From Acidimicrobiia bacterium UBA6912 (GTDB taxonomy: Bacteria > Actinomycetota > Acidimicrobiia > Spongiisociales > UBA5794), in the NCBI GenBank assembly GCA_002450985.1, contig DKBA01000018.1, positions 1 through 5,425 of the forward strand: a DNA stretch of 5,425 bases. Direction: 5' to 3'. The notes beneath the pieces are model-generated. The model did no database searches. It was not told where the DNA came from and saw only the letters and a program-made list of their open reading frames with translations. The first letter of the stretch is position 1. The number at the start of each line of letters is the position of its first letter. This document shows positions 1 to 5,176 of this stretch, one piece after another. A program made the position numbers and the translations under genes.

Positions 1-407
1 TCGCTGCGTCGTTTGGCGTCGATGGCGAGCACCACGCACTGGGTGCCGAAGGCGGCAGCGCACTCCGAGATGAGATCGGGCCTGTCGACGGCGGCCGTGT
101 TGACCGAGACCTTGTCTGCGCCCGCCCGCAGGGCGGCCCGCATGTCCGCCACCGTGCGGACGCCGCCGCCGACGGTGAGAGGGACGAAGACGTTCTCGGC
201 CGTGCGACGCACGACATCGAGCATGGTGTCTCTTCCCTCGTGGCTCGCCGTGATGTCGAGGAAGCAGATCTCGTCTGCCCCCTCGGCCACGTAGCGCTCG
301 GCCAGCTCCACAGGATCGCCCTCGTCGACGAGGTCGACGAAACGCACGCCCTTCACCACGCGCCCGCCGTGTACATCCAGGCAGGGGATGATGCGTCTAC
401 GCAGCAC
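1..407 (-). CDS. hisF: HisF, imidazole glycerol phosphate synthase cyclase subunit (5' part, runs off the window)
   Basis: Cyclase half of IGP synthase. It uses ammonia delivered by HisH to convert PRFAR into imidazole glycerol phosphate and AICAR in the cytoplasm. The first 135 residues plus two bases are present, about half of the usual 250-260. The protein starts MLRRRIIPCLDV, continues GGRVVKG and FLDITAS, has the phosphate-binding loop TVGGGVR (78-84), and reaches AIDAKR at 128-133. The two catalytic aspartates fall at D11 and D130, the same numbers as in Thermotoga HisF. The ammonia-gate residues R5, E46 and K99 are also present. The start is GTG at 407, chosen because GGAGG lies 6 nt upstream and the protein then aligns with the family N-terminus. 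It overlaps the end of hisH by 11 bp, so the two subunits are probably translationally coupled. The C-terminal half, including the second phosphate site, is outside the window. Confidence 0.97.
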   Translation of the reverse strand, partial: MLRRRIIPCLDVHGGRVVKGVRFVDLVDEGDPVELAERYVAEGADEICFLDITASHEGRDTMLDVVRRTAENVFVPLTVGGGVRTVADMRAALRAGADKVSVNTAAVDRPDLISECAAAFGTQCVVLAIDAKRRS

Positions 408-1014
408 GAGCTGCCTCCGCACAGAGGGCGACGAAGTTGCCGAGCACACGGAGCCCGGCGGTTGCCGATCGCTCCGGATGGAATTGCACACCGATGCGAT
501 GGCCGGCGGCGATGGCCGAGACGAACGGGGCGCCGTAGTCGGTTGTGCCGATGGTCACCGCGGGGTCGGCGGGGACCGGAGCGAAGCTGTGTACGAAGTA
601 GAACGGTGCTCCCTGGGCGACTCCGGCGAAGATCGGGTGATCGGTGTTTGTCACGTCGTTCCATCCGATGTGGGGGAGGAGGGGAGCTGCCTCGAGGCGT
701 TGCACCCGCCCCGCCACCATGCCGAGGCATTCGCCGCCCTCGTGCTCGTCCGACCAATCGAAGAGAAGCTGCAGCCCGACGCAGATGCCGAGGAGCGGCC
801 CTTCCCATCCCCGGAGGGGATCGACCAGGCCCTCGGCGCGGAGACGGCGCATCGCCGCCCCGGTGGTGCCGACGCCGGGGAGAACGATGCCATCCGCACC
901 TGCGAGCGCGGCGGGACCGTCGGCGAGAACGACCCGGGCACCGGCTCGTTCCAGCCCCCTGCCGATCGACACCAGGTTGCCGGCGCCGTGGTCGACGACG
1001 GCGATGCGGGTCAC
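397..1014 (-). CDS. hisH: HisH, imidazole glycerol phosphate synthase glutaminase subunit
   Basis: Class I glutamine amidotransferase subunit of IGP synthase. It hydrolyses glutamine and passes ammonia to the HisF barrel. The protein is 205 residues, normal for the family. It begins IAVVDHGAGNL, has the oxyanion-strand motif PGVG at 46-49, and the nucleophile elbow GICVGLQ with C78. The other triad residues are H179 and E181 in QFHPERS. LPHIGWN (113-119) and FVHSF (140-144) are further HisH landmarks. The start is GTG at 1014, inside a GTGA overlap with the hisB stop and 6 nt after a modest GAAGGG Shine-Dalgarno. The stop is TAG at 399-397, inside the start region of hisF. Placement directly before hisF fits its obligate partner. 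Nothing is missing or unusual. Confidence 0.98.
   Translation of the reverse strand: MTRIAVVDHGAGNLVSIGRGLERAGARVVLADGPAALAGADGIVLPGVGTTGAAMRRLRAEGLVDPLRGWEGPLLGICVGLQLLFDWSDEHEGGECLGMVAGRVQRLEAAPLLPHIGWNDVTNTDHPIFAGVAQGAPFYFVHSFAPVPADPAVTIGTTDYGAPFVSAIAAGHRIGVQFHPERSATAGLRVLGNFVALCAEAARAA
414..418 (-). promoter_or_regulatory. Ribosome binding site of hisF
   Basis: GGAGG on the minus strand, 6 nt before GTG 407, inside the last codons of hisH. It supports the 11-bp hisH/hisF overlap and the N-terminus MLRRRIIPCLDV. Confidence 0.8.
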
Positions 1015-1595
1015 GTCGTGCCCTTCGTCGAGGGAACGCCGCTGCGGCGAGGATCGATGGACACCGCGGTGCGGACGGCGCGGGCCAGTGCCTTGAACGC
1101 CGCCTCGGCGATGTGGTGATCGTTCGCCCCCGACGCCGTCAGATGGATGGTGAACCCGGCGGTGCGGGCCAGCGCCTCGACGGCGTGGGGGATCATCTGG
1201 GTCGACAGGGCGCCGATGCGCTCGCCACGGAAGGGCAGTTCGACCACCGCGTAGGGTCGGCCGCCGCTGTCGATCACCGCCGTTGCGCGCGCCTCGTCCA
1301 TCGGCACGGTGGCGTCGCCGTAGCGCACGATGCCGGCCCGGTCTCCGAGCGCATCCGCAAAGGCGGTTCCGAGCACGAGTGCGGTGTCTTCGACGGTGTG
1401 ATGGTCGTCCACCTCGAGATCGCCCACCGTCGTGACGTCGAGGTCGAGCATGCCGTGATGGGCGAAGGACGTCAGCAGGTGATCGAGGAACCCGACGCCG
1501 GTGCTGATGGCCGCCCGGCCGGAGCCGTCGAGATCGAGGCGGATCGTGACGTCGGTCTCAGCGGTCTTGCGGGCGACGTCTGCGGTGCGGTTCAC
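1011..1595 (-). CDS. hisB: HisB, imidazoleglycerol-phosphate dehydratase (monofunctional)
   Basis: Manganese-dependent dehydratase converting imidazole glycerol phosphate to imidazole acetol phosphate. At 194 residues it is the stand-alone IGPD form, without the N-terminal histidinol-phosphatase domain found in enterobacterial HisB. Diagnostic motifs are TGVGFLDHLL (32-41), HHG (46-48), VDDHHTVED (62-70), MDE (99-101), NDHHIAEAAFKALAR (158-172) and the C-terminal VPSTKG (187-192). The two HH clusters with E69 and E164 are the metal and catalytic ligands known for the family. The start is GTG at 1595, in a GTGA overlap with the hisC stop and 7 nt after a perfect AGGAGG. Because HisB is monofunctional, histidinol-phosphate phosphatase must be encoded elsewhere. 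Confidence 0.98.
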   Translation of the reverse strand: MNRTADVARKTAETDVTIRLDLDGSGRAAISTGVGFLDHLLTSFAHHGMLDLDVTTVGDLEVDDHHTVEDTALVLGTAFADALGDRAGIVRYGDATVPMDEARATAVIDSGGRPYAVVELPFRGERIGALSTQMIPHAVEALARTAGFTIHLTASGANDHHIAEAAFKALARAVRTAVSIDPRRSGVPSTKGTT

Positions 1596-2647
1596 GTGAG
1601 CTCCTCCTCGAGCGCGGCGGTCAATCGGTCGTCTTCGTGGGGCGTACGCACCGTGAAGCGCAGATACCCGGCGAGTGGGCCTTCGTCCTGGTACATCCGC
1701 ACCACGAGGCCGCGACGCATGAGCGCGTCTCCGAGGCGGCGGGCCGATGCTCCGACCTCACACAAGAGGAAGTTGGTATGCGACGGCACCACCCGGAACC
1801 CGAGCCCGTCGAGCGCCGCGCCGAGCCTGCTCCGTTCGGCGCGGATGGCGGCCACCTGGGAGCGCATACGCTCGGGCGTCGCGAGGGCGGCGACGGCCAC
1901 CTCGACCGAGATGCTGGCGATGCTGCCAGGGGGCCGCACCGCATCGAGCGCATCCACGAGGTCCGGGTGGCCCAATCCGTAGCCGACCCGGATCCCGCCC
2001 ACGCCGTAGGCCTTGGAGAGGGTGTGCAGCACCAGCAGGTTGTCGTGGCGCTCCACCCACGCGGTCCACACGTCGTCGGCGAACTCGGCATACGCGGCAT
2101 CGAGCACCACGAGACCGTCGGTGGCGGCGATGACGGCGGCGATCTGCTCGTCGAGTGGGCGCGTCCCGGTCGGATTGTCCGGCACGCAGAGCCAGGTCAC
2201 GTCGGCATCTCGCGCCGCGGCGATGACGGCGTCGTCCGGGAAGGCGAACTCGGGCGGTGAGGCCGAAGTATGGGTGAGCTCGGCGCCGACCTGAAGCGTC
2301 GCGATCTCGTAGAGCGGATAGGTCGGGGTGACCGCGACGGCCCGCCTGCCGGGTGCCAGGAAGGCCCGGCCGGCGAGGAGGATCAGCTCGTCGGCGCCCG
2401 CGCCGACCGCGACCTGCTCGGGGCTCAGGCCGGTCGCGAGGGCAGCAGCCTCGCGGATCGGGCGATAGCTGGCGCCGGGATACTCGTTCAGGCCCCGAGC
2501 CGCCGCAGCGGCGACACCGACGGCCCAGTCCGTCGGGAAGGGCGACGTGTTGTGGTCGAACCGTACGACGTCGGCGACGGCGACGCCGGCGGCCGCTGCG
2601 ATCTCGGCGGTGGTCGGCTGCCAGCGGTAGCGGGGCACCGCGTTCAC
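1592..2647 (-). CDS. hisC: HisC, histidinol-phosphate aminotransferase
   Basis: PLP-dependent fold type I aminotransferase that transfers an amino group from glutamate to imidazole acetol phosphate, giving histidinol phosphate. The protein is 351 residues from the GTG at 2647. The same frame is open for 43 more codons upstream, but that extension is arginine- and proline-rich shadow sequence inside hisD. GTG 2647 makes a GTGA overlap with the hisD stop and follows GAGGAG by 5 nt. Visible PLP-site residues are the cofactor-holding loop GAGADE (82-87), DNPTG with N158, D183 and Y186, the Schiff-base lysine K212 in LSKAYG, and R220 in GIRVGYG. R330 in YLRFTV is the likely carboxylate-binding arginine. 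The N-terminal substrate loop reads FDHNTSPFP rather than the common NENPYGP-like motif, which slightly recalls CobD-like relatives. Position between hisD and hisB makes HisC by far the best call. Confidence 0.95.
   Translation of the reverse strand: MNAVPRYRWQPTTAEIAAAAGVAVADVVRFDHNTSPFPTDWAVGVAAAAARGLNEYPGASYRPIREAAALATGLSPEQVAVGAGADELILLAGRAFLAPGRRAVAVTPTYPLYEIATLQVGAELTHTSASPPEFAFPDDAVIAAARDADVTWLCVPDNPTGTRPLDEQIAAVIAATDGLVVLDAAYAEFADDVWTAWVERHDNLLVLHTLSKAYGVGGIRVGYGLGHPDLVDALDAVRPPGSIASISVEVAVAALATPERMRSQVAAIRAERSRLGAALDGLGFRVVPSHTNFLLCEVGASARRLGDALMRRGLVVRMYQDEGPLAGYLRFTVRTPHEDDRLTAALEEELT
1603..1608 (-). promoter_or_regulatory. Ribosome binding site of hisB
   Basis: A perfect AGGAGG on the minus strand, 7 nt before GTG 1595. 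It lies within the glutamate codons at the hisC C-terminus (EEEL), so coding and initiation signals share the same bases. Confidence 0.85.
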
Positions 2648-3942
2648 GCCGTCTCCTCGAAGCGGATGTCGGCGGCGAGCCGGTGGGCAGTGAGGCCCTC
2701 CGCCTCCGCCAGCGCAGCGATGGTCGGGCGGAGGGCTGCGAGCCCGTCCCTGGTGAGCTCCTGCACCTGGCGCCACGAGCCGAAGTCCTCCACCGAGAGC
2801 GGACCGTAGGCAGCCGCCAGACCCCCGGTGGGCAGGACGTGGTTGGCGCCGGTGGCATAGTCGCCGGCCGACTCGGGCGACCAGTGGCCGACGAACACGG
2901 ATCCTGCGGCGGTGAGGCGCTCGGCGTCGGCGGCGGCATCGGCGGTGTGGATGGAGAGGTGCTCGGGTGCGTAGGCGTTGGCGAAGGCGATGGCGGCGTC
3001 ATGGCTGGGGGCGAGCACGAGCATGCCATGGTCTGCGAGCGACTTCTCGAGGATCGCCGCGCGCTCCAGGCGGGGGAGGAGGTGATCGATCTCGACCTCG
3101 ACCTCGGCGCCGAGCTCGGGGGAGGTGGTGACCAGCAGCACCGGCGAGTCAGGGCCGTGCTCCGCCTGGCACAGCACATCCGCGGCGACCACCCTGGCGT
3201 CGGCGGCGGCATCGGCGAGCACAAGGGACTCGCTCGGCCCGGCGGGGAGGTCGACGGCGCAGTCGCCGTAGACCGCGAGCTTGGCGGCGGTGACCCACGC
3301 GTTGCCGGGGCCGACGATCTTGTCGACCCGGCCGATGGTCTCGGTTCCGTAGGCGAGGGCGGCGATCGCCTGGGCGCCGCCGACGGCGTATACCTCATCC
3401 ACCCCGAGCAGGGCGGCGGCGGCGAGGATCGCCTCGGCGATCTCACCGTCGGGGTCGGCGGGCGTGGTGACGACGATCTCGGCGACGCCGGCGACCTGGG
3501 CAGGCACGACCCCCATCACCAGCGAGGACGGGTATGGGGCCCGCCCCCCCGGCACGTACACACCGACGCGGCGCAGCGGATGCCAGCGACGGTCGACGCG
3601 GACCCCTGGGGTCACCTCGAGGGGCTGGTCGACGGGTCGTTGCGGTTCATGGGCGCGGCGGACGGCGCCGGCGGCCTTTGCGAGCGCCGCCCGCAACTCA
3701 GGGGAGGCCGCCTCCCCGGCCGCCTCGATGCGGGCCGGTGGCACCCGCAGCGCCCCGCCGGCGAGACCACCCCCGAATCGGGCGGACGCGTCGGCGACGG
3801 CGGCATCGCCGCGTTCCCTCACGTCGGCGACGATGTCGGCGGCGGCCCGGCGCACGTCGGGGTCGGGAACCGCCGAGCGCCGCAGCACCGAGTCGAGGGC
3901 CGCAGCATCGGCGAGCTGGAGGTCGAGCACGGTGAGTCGCAT
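2644..3942 (-). CDS. hisD: HisD, histidinol dehydrogenase
   Basis: Zinc-dependent, NAD-linked four-electron dehydrogenase oxidising L-histidinol to L-histidine via the aldehyde, the last pathway steps. It is 432 residues, the usual length. Landmarks in order are RRVGVYVPGG (124-133), AVGGAQAIAALAYGT (186-200), KIVGPGN (208-214), VDLPAGPSES (230-239), CQAEHGPDS (258-266), YAPEHLSIHT (324-333), and YGPLSVEDF (379-387). The zinc ligands Q259, H262, D361 and H420 and the catalytic pair E327/H328 are all present, matching the enterobacterial numbering within one residue. The start is ATG at 3942, overlapping the hisG stop by one base (TGATG), with AGGTGA 7 nt upstream. The frame is open further upstream through hisG, but that is shadow sequence. 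The stop overlaps the hisC start. Confidence 0.98.
   Translation of the reverse strand: MRLTVLDLQLADAAALDSVLRRSAVPDPDVRRAAADIVADVRERGDAAVADASARFGGGLAGGALRVPPARIEAAGEAASPELRAALAKAAGAVRRAHEPQRPVDQPLEVTPGVRVDRRWHPLRRVGVYVPGGRAPYPSSLVMGVVPAQVAGVAEIVVTTPADPDGEIAEAILAAAALLGVDEVYAVGGAQAIAALAYGTETIGRVDKIVGPGNAWVTAAKLAVYGDCAVDLPAGPSESLVLADAAADARVVAADVLCQAEHGPDSPVLLVTTSPELGAEVEVEIDHLLPRLERAAILEKSLADHGMLVLAPSHDAAIAFANAYAPEHLSIHTADAAADAERLTAAGSVFVGHWSPESAGDYATGANHVLPTGGLAAAYGPLSVEDFGSWRQVQELTRDGLAALRPTIAALAEAEGLTAHRLAADIRFEETA
2653..2658 (-). promoter_or_regulatory. Ribosome binding site of hisC
   Basis: GAGGAG on the minus strand, 5 nt before GTG 2647 and inside the end of hisD. It decides the hisC start against the 43-codon longer reading. 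Confidence 0.85.
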
Positions 3943-4799
3943 CAGGGGATCACCTGCTCGATGGGCAACACGAGGATGGCCGATGCTCCGGCGGTGCGCA
4001 GCCGGGGGAGCACGTTCCAGACCTCGTCCGCCTCCACGACCGAGTGGACGGCCACCATGCCGTCCTCGGCGAGCGGCACGACGGTCGGAGCCTCGAAGCC
4101 GGGGATGATGGCGGCGATCGCATCGACCGCGTCGGCGGGGGCGTTCATCAGCACGTAGCGCTTGCGGCGGGCGGCGAGCACGCTGCGCACCATCGTGGCC
4201 ACCTGTCCGGCGAGCTCGGCTTCGGCACCCTCCAGCCCGATCCGCTGGACGAGGACGGCCTGGGACTCGAGCAGCGTGACCACCGGCCGCAGCCCGTTCA
4301 CCCGCAGCGTGCTCCCGCTCGACACGAGATCGACGATGGCGTCGGCGACATCGAGCCGGGGGGCGACCTCCACCGAGCCGCGCAGCGGCACCGTGGTGAC
4401 GGGGATGCCCTTGTCGGCGAAGAACCGCTCCGTGACTCGCGAGTGCGACGTGGCGATGCGGAGGCCGGCGAACCCCGCGAGGTCCTGCACCGGCGACGAG
4501 ACGGGTACCGCGGCGGCGAGCCGGCAATGGCCGAAACCGAGCTCGGCGACGACCTCGACGGCGAGCCCGGCCTCCTCGAGGAGATCGAGGCCGGTGATGC
4601 CGATGCCGGCGACGCCGTCTGCCACCAGCTCGGGGATGTCCTCGGTGCGCACGAAGAGGAGCTCGACATCGACGTTGGCGACGGGCACCGACAGGGACCG
4701 CGTCGTCTTCTCGAAGCGCATTCCGCTGTGAAGCAGCAGCTCGGCTGCCGGGTCCTCGAGCCTGCCCTTGTTGGGCACGGCGATGCGCAGCGTGCTCAC
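3942..4799 (-). CDS. hisG: HisG, ATP phosphoribosyltransferase, long form
   Basis: First committed enzyme of histidine synthesis; it joins ATP and PRPP to give phosphoribosyl-ATP. The protein is 285 residues, matching the long form (HisG-L). The N-terminus IAVPNKGRL, the GITGLDLL motif (67-74) and the PRPP-binding stretch DLVSSGSTLRVNG (157-169) are typical. Residues from about 211 to 285 form the extra ACT-like regulatory domain, ending in SAILVLPIEQVIP. That domain binds histidine in known long forms, so feedback inhibition is expected and no HisZ partner should be needed. The start is GTG at 4799, in a GTGA overlap with the regulator's stop and 5 nt after AAGGAG. An in-frame extension of 56 codons upstream overlaps the regulator and is rejected. 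Confidence 0.98.
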   Translation of the reverse strand: MSTLRIAVPNKGRLEDPAAELLLHSGMRFEKTTRSLSVPVANVDVELLFVRTEDIPELVADGVAGIGITGLDLLEEAGLAVEVVAELGFGHCRLAAAVPVSSPVQDLAGFAGLRIATSHSRVTERFFADKGIPVTTVPLRGSVEVAPRLDVADAIVDLVSSGSTLRVNGLRPVVTLLESQAVLVQRIGLEGAEAELAGQVATMVRSVLAARRKRYVLMNAPADAVDAIAAIIPGFEAPTVVPLAEDGMVAVHSVVEADEVWNVLPRLRTAGASAILVLPIEQVIP

Positions 4800-5116
4800 G
4801 GCGTCTCCTTGTTCGGTGCGGCGAGCCGGTCGAGCATGGTGCGGTAGCCGCCCGTCCCGTGCTGGAGCCATTGGTTGATCCTCGTGATGGTGGCGGTGGA
4901 GACCCCGGTCCTGTCGTGGATCTCCCGATAGGGGATTCCCTGGTCCAGCAATCGGACCACGGCCCACCGCGAGCTCATCTCCTCCAGCTCCCGGTAGGTG
5001 CAGAGATCACGGAAGAATCGGGCGGCGTCGTCTCGGTCGGTGAGTATGACGATCGCATCGAAGAGTGCGGCGGTGTCGTCGTTGCGCCAGTCGTCGGTGG
5101 TCATTGGCATCGTCAT
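4796..5116 (-). CDS. TrpR-superfamily (YerC/YecD-type) DNA-binding regulator, probable histidine operon repressor
   Basis: Small helical DNA-binding protein of the TrpR/YerC fold, 106 residues from the start chosen here. The helical core runs from ALFDAIVIL (17-25) through RFFRDLCTYRELEEMSSR (33-50), matching the YerC landmarks FxDLCT...EL..(L/M)..R. A helix-turn-helix follows at about 62-83, with YREIHDRTGVSTATITRIN as turn and recognition helix. As I recall, YerC-type proteins have been proposed as HisR, a histidine-responsive repressor in some Gram-positive bacteria. Its position as first gene of the his operon, with a palindrome just upstream, supports that role here, but the effector is inferred. 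The start is uncertain: ATGs at 5143, 5116, 5110 and 5104 share the frame and none has a clear Shine-Dalgarno. I prefer 5116 because 5143 lies inside the palindrome. It is coupled to hisG by GTGA. Confidence 0.85.
   Translation of the reverse strand: MTMPMTTDDWRNDDTAALFDAIVILTDRDDAARFFRDLCTYRELEEMSSRWAVVRLLDQGIPYREIHDRTGVSTATITRINQWLQHGTGGYRTMLDRLAAPNKETP
4805..4810 (-). promoter_or_regulatory. Ribosome binding site of hisG
   Basis: AAGGAG on the minus strand, 5 nt before GTG 4799 and inside the 3' end of the regulator gene. It selects this GTG over the 56-codon in-frame upstream extension. Confidence 0.85.
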
Positions 5117-5119
5117 CGT

Positions 5120-5149
5120 TTCAACATGATAGTGTTTTAGCATGATAAC
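5120..5149 (+). promoter_or_regulatory. Weak candidate promoter for hisA
   Basis: A plus-strand promoter must lie in the gap since hisA is the first gene in this direction. The best pair I find is TTCAAC (5120-5125) and GATAAC (5144-5149) with an 18-bp spacer, each a partial match to consensus. Transcription would begin near 5156, leaving about 20 nt before the ATG. The -10 element overlaps the palindrome. The match is poor and other registers are possible. Confidence 0.2.
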
Positions 5150-5152
5150 ACA
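5133..5152. promoter_or_regulatory. Candidate operator: imperfect 20-bp palindrome between the regulator and hisA
   Basis: The sequence TGTTTTAGCATGATAACACA reads as TGTnTTAnCATGnTAAnACA, with 8 of 10 symmetric base pairs matching around a central CATG. It lies in the only non-coding gap of the window, between the divergent regulator and hisA starts. It covers the candidate -10 of the regulator promoter, where a bound repressor would block transcription. A dimeric TrpR-fold protein would be expected to bind such a symmetric site. Symmetry and placement are seen directly; recognition by the neighbouring regulator is inference. Confidence 0.5.
5142..5150 (-). promoter_or_regulatory. Possible extended -10 promoter for the regulator-hisGDCBHF operon
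   Basis: On the minus strand this reads TGTTATCAT, a TGn extension followed by TATCAT, five of six matches to TATAAT. A start of transcription about 7 nt downstream would fall near 5135, leaving a leader of about 20 nt before ATG 5116. No convincing -35 hexamer is visible 16-18 nt upstream, which extended -10 promoters tolerate. A second TATCAT occurs at 5131-5126 without the TGn extension. If that one is used instead, the mRNA would be almost leaderless, since only 9 nt separate it from ATG 5116. Confidence 0.4.
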
Positions 5153-5176
5153 GTTTGCATGTGAGGTTGTGCGGTC

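Noticed and set aside
240..1982. 580-codon plus-strand open frame across hisF/hisH/hisB/hisC
   Set aside because: Antiparallel shadow in GC-rich DNA: arginine-rich, no recognisable domain, and fully covered by four well-identified genes on the minus strand.
2648..2776. N-terminal extension of HisC by 43 residues
   Set aside because: The extension lies inside hisD and is Pro/Arg-rich shadow sequence; the GAGGAG site and the GTGA overlap fix the start at 2647.
1758..3446. 562-codon minus-strand open frame in another phase of hisD/hisC
   Set aside because: Pro/Ser/Arg-rich out-of-phase reading of real genes, without a domain of its own.
2353..4158. 601-codon plus-strand open frame antisense to hisC, hisD and hisG
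   Set aside because: Low-complexity Gly/Arg-rich translation with no motif; hisD and its neighbours carry complete catalytic signatures on the other strand.
5116..5143. Histidine-rich start (H-Y-H codons) from ATG 5143 as an attenuation leader peptide
   Set aside because: It is in frame with the regulator and has no stop codon, ribosome site or terminator hairpin; only two His codons are present.
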